A stretch of DNA of 64,000 bases from Hyaloscypha bicolor E (lineage: Eukaryota > Ascomycota > Leotiomycetes > Helotiales > Hyaloscyphaceae): contig NW_020194554.1 of NCBI RefSeq assembly GCF_002865645.1, positions 310,001 to 374,000 of the forward strand. Direction: 5' to 3'. Shown piece by piece: positions 37,001 through 49,154 of the stretch. Position 1 is the stretch's first letter. Each line of letters begins with the position of its first letter. A program made the translations under genes and the position numbers. The notes below the pieces were generated by a model, which worked only from the letters and a program-made list of their open reading frames with translations, was not told the DNA's origin and searched no databases.

Positions 37001-37383
37001 GTGGCGCGTCGCCGGGCGCCTTCCAGACCTTGAAAGATTCTGGCGAGCTCTTTGGCAACCTCTGAACACCGGTCGATCAGACCGTCGATCGCCTATAAAG
37101 TCAGTGATTATTCTGCCCTCCCCACAACTTAGGCAGCACCCACAGCTTCTGTCTTTTGACCTGGCCCTGGGTCATCTGACCCATTTTCCGTGAATCTTCG
37201 CCTCGTCTTAAACACAGTGGAGAACTCGTCGAAGGTTTGAGATGTGGCCCCAAAACTAGCAATTTGTAGCAATGACTCGTCACCTGCGTCGTACAGCCCC
37301 TTCACGTCACGGCATCTTCCTATGGCAAAGTCAACGAATTGCACGACCGTGGCAGCCACGCTCAACGCCGTGAGCGGATCCAT
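34033..37383 (-). CDS. NACHT NLR-like protein with DUF7791-type C-terminal region
   Basis: Two exons (37383-37144 and 37092-34033, 51-nt GTGGGT...TATAG intron) encode 1099 residues. The N-terminus (MDPLTALSVAATVVQFVDFA) is the helical effector-like start seen in many fungal NACHT proteins, followed by a long helical linker. The NTPase has Walker A GKAGSGKST at about 334-342, Walker B FFIDGLDE at about 452-459, a sensor-like KFLVSSRP and SCGVFLWVVLVVRSLL. Downstream, LQLYFSEKDDEAA, CHEIEGRVRSRCCGLLEV and CVDFIHRTVVEFL resemble the DUF7791 region. There are no ankyrin, WD40 or TPR repeats; the C-terminus is a basic tail. Fungal NLR-like proteins act in non-self recognition and programmed cell death; that role is inferred. 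Confidence 0.9.
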
Positions 37384-38855
37384 TGCCGTACGCTCTCGCG
37401 GGCTTCATAAACAAAGGGTTGTGTGCTGGATAGCAATAGACCTTGCACAAATATATTGTGACGATGCGAGTGACGAGGGCGGCTGAGAACTTAAGCCAAA
37501 TTGTCTGGAATTTGGGTGTTTGGCGCATCTTCGCTGAGGCAGCTAGAAGGGAAGGGTTCGCTAGCCAGACTACGGGTGACCCTAACGACCAAAAGGGTCA
37601 ATAGAATTTTTGCAACATTGCTTTTTTTACCCCACCACAGCCTACTCTTACTATCTTACTTTTAACGTATCGTACGCATTGCGTAATACTAAAAATATCT
37701 TTAAAGATTAATTTTGAGCCTTATAAAGACAAGATTCTTAGTTAAGTCTTTAAGAAGCATATAATTCCTAAGATTTTAAGTGGTGTTCCTGTCCGTGCAT
37801 GCCAAGGCGCACGCCAAGCTACTAATGAGTGTTTTAAGCTTAAAATAGTACAGGACCCACTTACTATTGGCAGTCAATTGGCACGTTACTACGAAATTTT
37901 TGGGGCTATTAATTTTGGACATGCAACTCCAGTACCGTACGCACCATTGGCACCGTTGACATGCCATTGACGCTGTTGACACCATTGGCAAGCTGTTGGT
38001 ATTTTTTTCCCTCAGATGGAGTAATATATATAATTAATCCACGATTTGTAATTAAACCTTAATATTATTAGATCTAGGGCCTATCCCTAATTAAATATAG
38101 TATTTGTAATGCCTAAGGTAATTGTAAAAGTCAAGTGCAACGTGCGAATGCGCTAGATGCAAAGCGCCAATGTCGTTTGCGATGAAACATCGGGGTTTTG
38201 GCAGTACAGGGGTTAGAACCTATCATAGGCCTCCGTATGTAGGCGAGCCAAGTCTTCATGTTCTGGTTGCTTTCCGTAATACGCGCCCGAGGCTGTCGAG
38301 CCCTACCATCATATTCCTTTCGCTGTCTTAGCATCCGCGGTTGCACCTCCCGTATGGTATCACACACATGCAGCTGGGAGATTTTAAATTTCCAATCGAT
38401 TCAATCTTCAGACAGCTTACAATTTGCCTGTCATTTCTCGGGGGGTCTCGAGGACGCTTCAAACACGATCAAGCGCGATCCACGTCCGGATGCTCGATCT
38501 AGCTTCAGACCGCCTTAGCACTTCTATTCAGAGCCAAGTCATTTCGGTCCTTCTGGCAGAGGCTGAATCAACACCGCCGCCACCCATCGGGGACAGTATC
38601 CTTGCTGAATGTTTTGGATATTCATGGAGTCAGAGTCGATTACTTTGCCTGACGATCCCCCAGTCTTGAGAGTCACATCGCTGTGTATATTCCAAGTTAA
38701 TCGATAGCTTGTGGGTTCTTGGTAGATTTACGAAGTACATGAAGCCTTGGCCCCGAGCTGCCTTTACAAGTTTCGACGCCAACTCCGCATGCGCAACGCA
38801 CTTTCACAACTCGCCGCACTCTGGAGATCAGCCTTCTATAAACGCCACAGCTATA
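37384..38855. other. intergenic region with an AT-rich patch and a short imperfect repeat
   Basis: No gene was accepted. 37660-38110 is AT-rich and may be an old element. At 37935-38000 a unit like ACCATTGGCACCGTTGAC recurs about three times imperfectly. An in-frame ATG at 38739 could extend the following channel gene by 39 codons. Confidence 0.45.
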
Positions 38856-41800
38856 ATGTCTGGTGCCTCGTCCGTCTTTCCGGGTGTATTCCCATCACCA
38901 GATAGCATACCACCTGCTGAAGTTGATTCAACTCTCGAAATGCCGGATATATTCAGGGGATACTCTCTCTTTATCTTCTCGCCTCGAATTCGGAACATAC
39001 TCTGTGATGTTTTGGTTTATCCAGTAACAGAGCCTGTGATTTTGATTTTAATCATCGCTCAGCTAGTCTTTCTAGTGGTCGAAAATTCAGCAAATCTGTT
39101 TCCTTTGCAGGACGAACAGCTGCCCAGATGGGGAAGTGTCTGGGTAGACTGGGCTCTTCTTAGTATATGGGTTATATTTACTGTCGACATCTTGTGCAGG
39201 ATCATTGTCTCGGGACTACTCCTAGGTGACATTGCCCTAAATGCTAATTCCCTTCGGGCCATTGGGGACAGAATCCGCACGGTCGAGCAAGTGCAGAGAT
39301 TACAGCTGGCAAGGGCACCATTTCTGCGTCATTCCTTCAACAGAATGGATTTCATAGCATTGATATCTTTCTGGATCTCTATTGCTCTGAGCGTCACCGG
39401 CCTTGAAAGCCAGTACCACATTCGTATATTTCGAACCATTGGTTGCCTAAGAATCTTTAGGCTTTTAGCTTTGACAAATGGCACCGCTGTGAGATTAGAC
39501 TCTATCCATAAATATATACGCTAGCTAACCTCTATTGATGTGTCTTAGGCTGTGTTGCGGACTATAAAATTCTTGTTTCCTTATCTTATTAAGACTTGGA
39601 GCATTATTGCTTTTTTTGCGCTGCTATTTTCCTTGGCCGGAGTCCAAGCATTTCACTCGAGTCTCAAGCGTCATTGCGTGTGGCTAGACCCTCTCGACTC
39701 AGCCAATTTCAGCGCCTCGTATGTAAATGAGTTCACCTTCTGCAGCGGATACCTGGACAATGAAACAGGCCTTCCACTTCCGTGGGTGGCCAGTTATAAT
39801 TTTGAGGCTTCAGAACCGCTTCAACCAGGATTCGAAGTGCCCAACGGATATCTTTGCCCACGAGGCTCGATCTGCATGTTAAAGGACAACCCATATAATG
39901 GAACCCTGCACTTTGACAACATCTTCAACGGTTTAGAGGTCGTTTTTGTGATGATCAGCGGTACCTCATTTTCTGAGGTGATGTATGACACAATCAACTC
40001 CGACTACTTGCCAGCTGCCTTGTTCTTTGGATTTGGGATCGTTTGCCTCAGAGTGTGGCTGGTTAACTTTCTCCTGGTCTCCTACGCAATTTATTTTCCG
40101 CATTTCAACCCGGTCCTCGAACCGAGGGAACGATCCTTACAGCCCGAGAATTTGTCAACAAAACGGCTCTCCGCATGGGAGATGCAGTGCAAGAATATGT
40201 GCGCCAGAACTTTCTGGTGCTGGATTCTTCTGATCACTTACGACCTCGTTTCCCAGTGCTTCCGCGGCCCATCAACACGATTTGATAATTGGATTGATAT
40301 CTCGGGGGTAGTGGTTACTCTCCTCCTTGACATTGAGATCATCTTGCGAATAGTTGCCGCTCCCTGGCGAGTTTTTCTTAGGAGCCCACGAAATGTCGTC
40401 GATTGCGGCCTTACTTTAAGCACAACAATAATTGCTTTGCTCCTTTTGAGCGCGCATTTGTCGAAGAAGGCTTCTGCTGGGCTCACGATCTTTCAAATTC
40501 TTAGGGCCTATCGAATCATTCTTGTGATTCCTACATCGGGAAAATTGGTGCAAAGAATCATTCTCCAGTTCTCAAGCAGACGTCTGGGCTCCACGATTCT
40601 TTTCGTCTTGCTGTTGACGTTTCTAGTATCCGTACTCGCAAACCAGCTCTTCAAAGGCTCCATTCCAGTCAACAGTGCGGAGGAGCCCATCCAAATTACT
40701 TTTTCAAGCACGCTCAATTCCTTTTACGGGATATTTCAAATATTATCGCGAGCTCGATGGACGGATATCCTGTACAACGTAACATCTTACTCGCAGACCT
40801 TTCATGAAGCTTCCATTGGAGCAATTTTCCTCACTGGCTGGTATATCTTAGCATCCTGGTTTGTGATGCCTGCATTCATTCCTCTGATCAACAACGCGTT
40901 TCAGATTCACTCTAGAACCAAAAAAACGGTGCAAACGGCGGCGTTCCTGCAAGGCAAAGAGCTTGTAAAGCCTCTAGCGCGAATTGGCTTTGATAGTGCT
41001 TTTCCATTCCCGAGCCTTTCGAAGCGAAGGGACTCCCCGGAGTATACTGCGACAGGGGTTGTTGTGTTGGAAGAAGATACCTTGCGGGAGTTCCTCGCCG
41101 GGCTGGAAGACGAGTCGGAGGACTCCCCAGAGAACGCACTATCGATCCCAAACCCAAGCAACGAAAACGAGCAACCATCTGGGATTTTGGAAAAGTGCAA
41201 GGCAGTATTCGGAAGCTGGGAGAACAATCCCTTTCACTCCGACTTGACCGCTGAAAATCCTTTGGAGATGGCTAGGCATTCGATCTCCGTTGCTGCAGCT
41301 CGGAATGCCGCAGAAGAGGAGTACATGGCTAGACACTCGACATACAATGATGCACTATATATCTTCCGACCGAGAAACTCTATACGTCGCCTCTTCCAGC
41401 AACTTGTCAGCTCGGGTCCTGTGAAGAGGCGGTTCCACGGAGTTGAGCCCAACCGAATTGCACAATTCGCCTTCTCGGCAGTAGTATTTGCTGCTGTGGT
41501 AGCCACAACGGTCATTACTTGTATTGCGACGCCTCTTTATCAACGCCAATACTTCGAGATTTTTGGATACAGCCTTAAGACGTGGTTTATTTGGACAGAC
41601 ATTATGTTCACTGTCATGTTTACCTTCGAAGCCTTTATCAGAAGCGTTGCCGATGGGTTCTTTTGGACCCCCAATGCATATTACCGAACTTTTTGGGGCA
41701 GTATCGACGGCGCGATATTAATATCAATGTGGGCAACTGTTGTTACAACCATCGTGACAGAGGGAGCAGCCCCAAGAAGCATGGCAGTCTTCAAATCTCT

Positions 41801-44327
41801 CCGTGCCTTTCGCCTGTTGACCGTGAGCGATCCAGCCAGATATACATTATTCTCCCTAATGTGCACCGGGTTCAGCAGGATTATAGTGGTAAGGTAGATT
41901 CTGATACCTTTTGAGGCATGAGTCCTAATCTTTTTACTGTTCCAGGCATCTATCCTGTCCATTTCGATTCTAGTTCCCTCCGCTATCTATGGGTTGAACC
42001 TTTTCAATGGCCAACTCGTAGCTTGTAACGACAAATCCTCGGCTATCTCCAATCTTCGGGACTGTTTTGGCGAATGGCACAGCACCCCATACAGCAGCGC
42101 CTGGCCACTTCTCGCGCCACGCGTAGCTAGTAATCCGTATTTCAATTTCGACACCTTTGCCGACGCCCTCTTGACGACCTTTACGATCATCACCCAGAGC
42201 GGCTGGGTAGATGTCTCATTTGCGGTGCAGGCTATAACAGGACCTGGCCTCCAACCAAGGCCCTTGCATTCCCAGGGCTTTGGGCTGTTTCTCGTTGTTT
42301 TCAACTTTGTGGCCACTAATTTTATCCTAATCGTGTTCCTTGCTACGTTTATTCGCAGCTATACTCGGGCAACAGGTACCGCCTATCTGTTCGATGATCA
42401 GATGGCCTGGCTGGAACTTCGGCGAAAGCTATATGCGGTTGCTCCATTGCAAAGGCCTTGCAGCCGCCAGCACTATATTAGGCGGCGCTGCCAGACACTG
42501 AACAAAAATTCCAGCTGGCAGAATTGTCTTACGTGTCTTCTCGTCGCACAGCTGATTTTGCTTTCAACTCAGTTCTACCCCGAGCCTAGTTGGTGGGCAA
42601 GGACCCGGAACTACATATTCCTGGCATTTTCAATGGCTTATCTGATAGATATTTGCACCCAGATTGTTGGTCTTGGACTAGCTTTCTTCCTAGGAAATAT
42701 CTGGCTCTTGCTCTCTTTCTGCACCATATCAGGGATGTTTTTGTCCTCACTATTGGTGATACGGATGCCAACGGACCAATGGGCACAAGCAGAACAGGCT
42801 CATAATTTCTTCCTCATTGCGATCCCACTACATCTGATACCACGAGTCAAGGTCTTGAAGGAGAGTTTTTGTTATGCCGTTCTTACTCTTCCGGCAATAG
42901 GCAACCTGGTCGCCGTCTGGCTTGTCTTCCTCATCGCTTACGCAATCGCTATGGTTCAGATGTTTGGCTTGACGCGATTTGGACCCACGGATGACGTTCT
43001 TATTAACTTCCAAACTATTCCGCACGCTTCCCTGCTATTATTTCGTCTTAGCCTTGGCGAAGACTGGAGTGAAATCATGGCAAGCTTCGCGACAATTAGC
43101 CCACCCTTCTGTGTTGCAGAGACCTCGCCTTTCGATAGCGATTGTGGCAGTATGGTATGGGCTCGTATCCTCTTCATATCTTGGAATATCCTCAGCATGT
43201 TTCTATTCATGAACATGCTAGTTGCTCTTATTTACGAACGCTTCGCCTATCACTTTCGATCAGAAATAGCCGAATTGCAGCTAAGTGACGAGGACACTCA
43301 GAGGTTTCAGGAGGCTTGGCAGACAGTCGATGCCGAAGGTACTGGATACATCGGTGAAGCCGATATACATAAACTCGTAGGCAGGCTGTCGGGAGTCTTT
43401 GACATGCGGATCCATCCCCCGAGGGATTCTGTGACCCAGATTCTCAGCGACTTAGGGCCATCCGTTTGTCCCCATGGAAAAACTTTGGAGAGAGATATGG
43501 GCGGCTTTCCGGGAGTAAATCTCCATGCGCTAAACAAACGGTTGTGTCTTCTCGATATTGCTGATACCCGCAAGCGTCGACACCAGCTCGACATGTTTGT
43601 TTTGGAAGCAAAATTACTAGCGAACCCAGAGGGTCAGATCGCAATGGGAAGCATTCTCGAGCTTCTTGTACACTCTAAACTTGTTGACCATAGCCGAATG
43701 TACTTACGGTAAGCAGTAGAACAAATGGCGATTGTGAAACCTGCAAGTGTTGACAACCGAATATTAGGCTTGAGGAATTTGCCTTCCGAAAGGCGCGAAT
43801 ACGAAGGGCAGAAAAGATTCTTGCCCACCAAGTAGTCGTCAGCTACCTTGAAACAGTGTATGCCCACTTAGTCAAAAGATGAGCATGCATTGGCTAAAAT
43901 ATATGTGCCTAGGTACTTCTCCAGGGAATTCAAAAAGCGCATTGCTCAGCAGCAACTGGTACAGCGAAAAGATGTCCAGCCTACACTTTGGGTTGATGAG
44001 ATGAGCGACACCATAAAGGAAACATCGACAGATGCAAACGACATGGATACGAGTAAGGAGTTCAAAACTGGTGGTCTTCGTCTTCCGGTCAGCAGTGGCG
44101 GCACCCATGATCCAATAATGCCATCTATGCCTGAATCCAAATCTCAGGATTCTAAACGTCCAAGTTTAATCATTAGCAGAGAGGGGGTGGAGCCAAACCA
44201 AAATAATGGCTTCAGCAAAGGTCCCGATTTACCAACCGGTATGAGGAGACCTAGAGCTGTGATAGACAGTTTTATCTGGGTAGAAGAAATCGAGTCTAGT
44301 AAGACTACAAGGTTTGGAGAATCATAA
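38856..44327 (+). CDS. cch1: divergent Cch1-type four-domain cation channel alpha subunit
   Basis: Five exons (38856-39488, 39549-41888, 41946-43708, 43768-43857 and 43913-44327) join in phase to 1746 residues. Four six-helix domains can be followed. Domain I starts at VYPVTEPVILILIIAQ, with S4-like IRIFRTIGCLRIFRLL. Domain II has ILRAYRIILVIP, domain III FKSLRAFRLL, and domain IV ends NILSMFLFMNMLVALIYERF. A degenerate EF-hand follows (DAEGTGYIGEADIHKL). Fungal Cch1 is the plasma-membrane calcium channel working with Mid1. Pore loops here read GTSFSEVMY, SRARWTDIL, TQSGWVDVS and LSLGEDWSEIM. Against the Cch1 pattern as I remember it (Asn-Glu-Glu-Glu), only the domain IV Glu remains. The cytosolic N-terminus is shorter than in typical Cch1. 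ATG 38856 has A at -3 and was preferred to 38739. Confidence 0.87.
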
Positions 44328-45395
44328 CATATATTTCTTACTTTTATTATATCTGTTATAGCAAATATAGAAAAACTAGTAAAATATTTCTTTCTCTTAA
44401 TAAAACCAAGTTTTAAGAGAATTAATTACAAGGCAATTATAAAATTAATAATTATATCTTGTTTTTATTAATTCAAAAATTCGACTTATTTTATTAACTC
44501 TCTTATATATTTGAGTATTAAGGAAGTATCTAGTAAATAACTAAATAAATGTCTCATGTAATCGAAAATAGTACTTGTAAAAAATCTCGAGCTATATAGT
44601 TAATAAAGTATTAATAGCTTTCTTAAGTTATTTATAACTTTAGCTAAGTCTTATTAATAAGTTTTATATATAGCTAGCTATAACGCGCTTTTTCTTTTAA
44701 ATTATATACTTTTATATTACTATAATTCTCTCTTTTATTATTATTATTATTACTTTACTTTTTTATTACTTTTATTTCTTAAAGCTTTAATTTAAACTTA
44801 ATAAATATTCTTGGCTTTTTTAATTCATTACTAGTAATTTTATTATATATTCGATTTCAAAACTCGTTTTGTAATACTTTAATTAAATAAGAACTTAAGA
44901 GATTTAATATTTTTAAAGCTAATTTTAATTACTTTTTAAAAATAATACTTTAATATATAATTAATAAAAATTTAAAATTATAAGAAATTTAAATAAAATA
45001 AATATATATAATTAATTAAATCTCAAGTTATATATAAAAGAAATAAATATTATATATATATATATATATATAATATTAATAAAATAAAATAAGGGTTTTC
45101 TTTAAAGCTAAAAGAATAAGATTTCTTTTAATAAAAAAAACTAATATTATAATTTTAGTTTTAATTTAATTATTGAATCTTCTTATATATATTACTTTAA
45201 ATTACCTAATATATATAATATAGTTATATTATTAAGAAAATATATAGAAAATATATAGAAGAAGGTTTTCTTTTATTTAACTTTAAATTATTTTTATAAG
45301 GAATTTTTATTTTTATTTTATAAGTTTTAAATATTATATTTATAATACTTATAATTATTAATATTTTATTAATAAAAAATAAATATTAAAAAGCA
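44328..45395. repeat. AT-rich RIP-like stretch
   Basis: The composition falls sharply just after the channel stop codon. No open frame is present. A (TA)n run lies at about 45050-45075. Confidence 0.65.
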
Positions 45396-45403
45396 ATTTT
45401 AGG
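45396..45403. repeat. left target-site duplication of the hAT element
   Basis: ATTTTAGG lies directly before the element's CAGCGTGGG end and is repeated exactly at 46142-46149. Confidence 0.9.
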
Positions 45404-46141
45404 CAGCGTGGGCAAAAACTACTCAAGCTACTCAAGCTACTCTAGAGTAGTCTTTAGTAGAGTAGAGTAGAGTTTGAGTAGCGTAATATAGTACTTGAGT
45501 AGAGTAGAGTAGAGTACTACTCTAGAGTAACTTAAGAGTAGTTACGTGAATGTAGTAAATCGGTATTTATTTAATTATTAATAAATAAATAAGATACCCA
45601 TTAAATAGCAGTATATAATTTAAACTAGAGCTTATATAAGGCTATTTAAATACTACTTTTTTTTATATAAAAAACAGATTTCCCTCCTTGGAATCTTTCT
45701 TTTCCTTCTTTTTTCCTTCTCTTTTTACTTCTTCTAATTCGTCTTTAAATAACCCCCAGCTTTTTAAGCAAGATATTATCTTAATAGTACTCTTATTAAG
45801 TCTATTATGTGATTTAGATATAATAAGAGCACCTTGAGAGAAGAGTTTGCCCTTAATAGCCGAGGAAGCCTAAGAATATATTATAGTTCTATTTTGCTTA
45901 CTAAGCCTTGCCACTACTTGATTGGGCAGTATAGTGGCGCTAGACTCGGGCCACCTCGGAGCCTTACCTAATTAGGCTAGCGTGTCACGTATAACGTCAC
46001 GTGCGTACTACTCAACTACTCTAAAATATTCTAGAGTAGTTGAGTAGAGTATTGAGTAGAGTATGAGTAGTGAGAAATTTATTTGAGTAGAATGTGAGTA
46101 GGGCCCACTACTCTACTCTACTCTACTCATTTCCCACACTG
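45404..46141 (-). mobile_element. internally deleted (non-autonomous) hAT transposon
   Basis: The 738-bp element starts CAGCGTGGGCAAAA and ends TTTCCCACACTG, so its terminal inverted repeats are CAGYGTGGG. It is flanked by identical 8-bp duplications, the hallmark of hAT transposition. Inside each end are arrays of the pentamer GAGTA/TACTC (about 45418-45545 and 46010-46130), like the subterminal motifs bound by hAT transposases. The middle keeps a piece of transposase coding sequence on the minus strand. The exact duplication contrasts with the RIP-like neighbourhood and suggests a later insertion. Confidence 0.92.
45722..45869 (-). pseudogene. hAT transposase C-terminal dimerisation-domain fragment
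   Basis: The minus-strand reading gives SSAIKGKLFSQGALIISKSH, then NRLNKSTI and CLKSWGLFKDELEEV. This is the hAT C-terminal region, whose usual form is SxxxERxFS...RxRLxxxTI...LKSW. The rest of the protein, including the DDE core, is absent and the upstream frame has stops, so it cannot supply transposase. Confidence 0.8.
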
Positions 46142-46149
46142 ATTTTAGG
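46142..46149. repeat. right target-site duplication of the hAT element
   Basis: ATTTTAGG is identical to the copy at 45396-45403. Confidence 0.9.
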
Positions 46150-46864
46150 GGCTTGCTATATAATAAGCTAAAATAAGCTAAAATAAGAAATAAGTAAAAC
46201 CAGAAATTATTTAAATATAAAAGTATTTAAAGTATTAAAAAAGAAATAAGATTTTAAATACTTTTTTTCCGTCCAAATCCGTCGGGTATATGAAGCCAAG
46301 GATTGTCTCGACTCGATCTCAACATACCGACGCTGCGTCCAGTGTAGGATTAAGACGAAAAAAGCGTTGCCAAAGCTGGAGTTTCTTTGGAGGACAATGG
46401 GAAACAAGGATATTGGTCTTTGTCCTTGTGCTCCTTCCGAGGATCCGCCCAGGGGCAGAAAGAAGCTCAAGCTCTGCATTGATGATTGTAGTTGGGAGAG
46501 GAAGGGATAGCAGCGGTTCGTAGCCTGTTATATCTTCCTTACCAGCATGTCTTGGGCGCAATGGATTTGCATATGTTTGGTGGGGGGCTGTGGAGAGTAA
46601 AGCCGTGGAAGCAGAGCGTGTCTCGACATCAAGCAATAACGTCTCCTATTAAATGGCCATAATAAAAATCGAGTGCACATTCACTGCCAGATATCCGACG
46701 TTTCGTGACCATGTTTTGTTCCCACTCGCTAAAATAATATTGCCATAGCCAACGTCCCCTCCATCCTCCGCCTTTCCTCCCACAACCAACGAACTTCCTT
46801 CGGCGGCACCACAGCCTTTGGAGAGGTGCAAAGGATCGTCACCCGACCACTCACCCTCTCCAAA
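46150..46864. other. intergenic, possible gene remnant
   Basis: AT-rich DNA continues to about 46260, then composition is normal. A minus-strand frame at 46319-46636 (ending in the AT-rich repeat side) looks protein-like in composition but has no ATG at its start and no known domain. It may be the remnant of a gene cut by the repeat. Confidence 0.35.
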
Positions 46865-47842
46865 ATGGAACGCGTGAAGTCGCTCCTGTCTCACCTCCCC
46901 CCTGTTCAGATCCCGGAATCAGACGGTAAAACGCTTGAGACCTTCCATCCCTTTCCCAAACTTCCAATTGAGTAAGAACAATAGTTCTCTTAGATCTTGT
47001 CTTCCAAGTTGCGCTGAACTCTTCTGCATTCTGACCGAGCTTCTATCGTTCAAATTCTCTATCTACAACTTCTGAATGAGACAGATGCTGACTTTCCGTG
47101 TGCTAGGCTACGCGACGTGATATGGACCTACGCTTCCCTCCAGCCGCGCTACATTCCCCTCTTCTACTCCAGAAATCCCACCGACAACACCATCAAGAAG
47201 CGTTCCGCAAATGATTATCTAGGGCGATTGCCACATCCTGCAGTTCTTCAAGCCTGCAAGGAATCCCGAGCTGTGGGCAAGAAGTACTACAGCATGATTC
47301 TCGAACAAGGTCAAGAATGCAAAAGCGATTGCCCAAGATGTCGATACGAATCGTCGGACTATGCTTCCATGTTTGGATACACGAAAGATTCGAAGCATGA
47401 TCGCATACAACAAGAAGAGCGAAATGCACACTGGGTTAACTTCGAGTTGGATTCGTTTTTGTTGTCTTATGGAACCAGGGATGGGATGGTCGATGGAATT
47501 GCTCCCTGGCCGGATTCTGTAGATTTCGTTTTCAATGCCGACGACCTGGCGCGGATCCAAATTCTCCACTACATGGTTGCGACGAGAGCGTGTCCTTACA
47601 GCAGTCTCGCTTGGTGCTTCAGGGAGAACACTGCGCTGAAGGGGTTGAAGAAAGTCAGTTTCCAATTTTTGGAAGGATACAAGTACGGACTTGTAGATCC
47701 GAGAGGAGGCTTTCTGAACGATCTTTGGAGGAAAGAGGAAGCAGCACAATATTGCAGACGTTTACGAGCAAAACTTGAAGACTTAGGTTCAAAGAACAGT
47801 CTGCAATTGACCATTCTCACTCGGGGGGCTGATTGGAATTAA
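46865..47842 (+). CDS. 2EXR-domain protein, intact
   Basis: Two exons (46865-46971 and 47107-47842) with a 135-nt GTAAGA...TGCTAG intron give 280 residues. The intron splits the 2EXR signature: FHPFPKLPIE ends exon 1 and LRDVIWTYASLQPR starts exon 2. Then come HPAVLQACKESRAVGKKYY, AHWVNFELDSFLLSYG and a leucine-containing C-terminal half (LKGLKKVSFQFLEG). 2EXR proteins are an expanded fungal family of unknown biochemical function with an F-box-like start. The frame is complete with no lesion. It is the best-preserved plus-strand member here. Confidence 0.88.
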
Positions 47843-49154
47843 GCTGAGGAGGATATCAGGTTGCTGTTGTGCAGAGAGAAACTGCCGTTGGTTCAGGACA
47901 CGAAGTGAGATGGATGTCGCTCAAGCTGAGAAGGTGTTATTGAAGCTGCCTGTAAAACTTGCATTTTCTTTTCACGGCTTGCAGCTAATTCGGCGGGATC
48001 TATCCTAGGGCTTGTTACTTTCAAGATTAGGACTTGATCTCTCTTCTTATCTTGAGGGCTAAACCTCCCCCAGAAAAGAGTTCCCTACACAATTCTGCAA
48101 AGTAGGCCCGAGTCATAGAATAATGTTGATATGTTTCCAAATCGAACAGGAACACAATGCGACCTTCCCCTGCTCACCAGAACTACGAGGACGGCATGAT
48201 TCACAACAAGTTAACAACACAATGTTTCTTTCCTCCGATTCTCAAGATACCACAGGTCAAAGACCTTCCTTTCCATCCTCCCTATTCTCGATATAACAAT
48301 TTACATAGACTGATTCCATACACGGAGGTTTACACCCTCTCCCCAGGGCTGTCACCGGAGGAACGAGACGATATATGGAAATTTAATGCTCGAATATCAT
48401 AAAAAGCTACCTTCCAACGTAGTCGCTCTTCCCATATCAGGTTTGTCTTGTCATATTTCGGCCACTGGTGCAGCATTGCGAACTGCAATCCATCGGTCTT
48501 CAGCGTTAGCACCTCGTTAAGTTTCAATAACAAGCATCCTTATAACTTAGAGCAGCCTGAGAAAATCAAAAGAAAATCCATCAGGTATTTCAACCAGTTT
48601 CACAACATGTGATAACCTTTTGGTAAGTGGTGGAAATTTTGAGATGCGTCGAGAATATTTTGTAGTAGGTGACCAAACAAGCGGAACGGCCTCAGCAACA
48701 TCCGCTCGAGCTCTCACTTTCATCCCGTGGCAAATTCCTCGACGGCAAAGTAATCTGCTTATATTTCATTCGGCCCTTCTCGATTTTTAGCCGCCAAAGT
48801 CTATCTTTTCGGATCCGGTTTAGGAACTGTTCCGTGTGCGTTGTTAAACGTGACACGCTTTGTGCACCACCTCCAAACGTTGCTTGTCTCACAAGAACAA
48901 CGTTTCCCCCACAACGGAGAATTTCTGTCATATTCAATTCTTCTAAGAAAACCTCTCCCAGGGCCGGCTGGAATATGGGAGTCTGTGGTAAACAATCTGA
49001 TGCATGAGATGGGGCTGAGACCGGGAGTGACATAAGTAAACACATGCGGACGCCCTCTTGGCCTCATCTGCTCCATTTTCAGTCTTCTAACCTCCACTCG
49101 TTTTTGGTCTTCCTGGCCCGTTGTTTGTACTTTGTTCTAGTTCAAATTTCTATA
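47843..49154. other. intergenic, one doubtful small frame
   Basis: No domain-bearing gene is visible apart from the doubtful small frame listed at 48157. Frames at 48669-49100 overlap on both strands and look like the promoter region of the LPMO-like gene. Confidence 0.4.
48157..48402 (+). CDS. hypothetical short protein
   Basis: ATG 48157 opens a frame of 81 residues containing PPILKIPQVKDLPFHPPYSR and YTLSPGLSPEERDDIW. The composition is protein-like but there is no recognised family, no signal peptide and no splice support. It may be a chance frame or the remains of a longer gene. Confidence 0.25.
   Translation: MRPSPAHQNYEDGMIHNKLTTQCFFPPILKIPQVKDLPFHPPYSRYNNLHRLIPYTEVYTLSPGLSPEERDDIWKFNARIS

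Noticed and set aside
45418..46130. CRISPR-like or satellite interpretation of the GAGTA arrays
   Set aside because: The arrays are pentamer runs inside both ends of a hAT element with inverted termini and an 8-bp target duplication, and this is a eukaryotic sequence.
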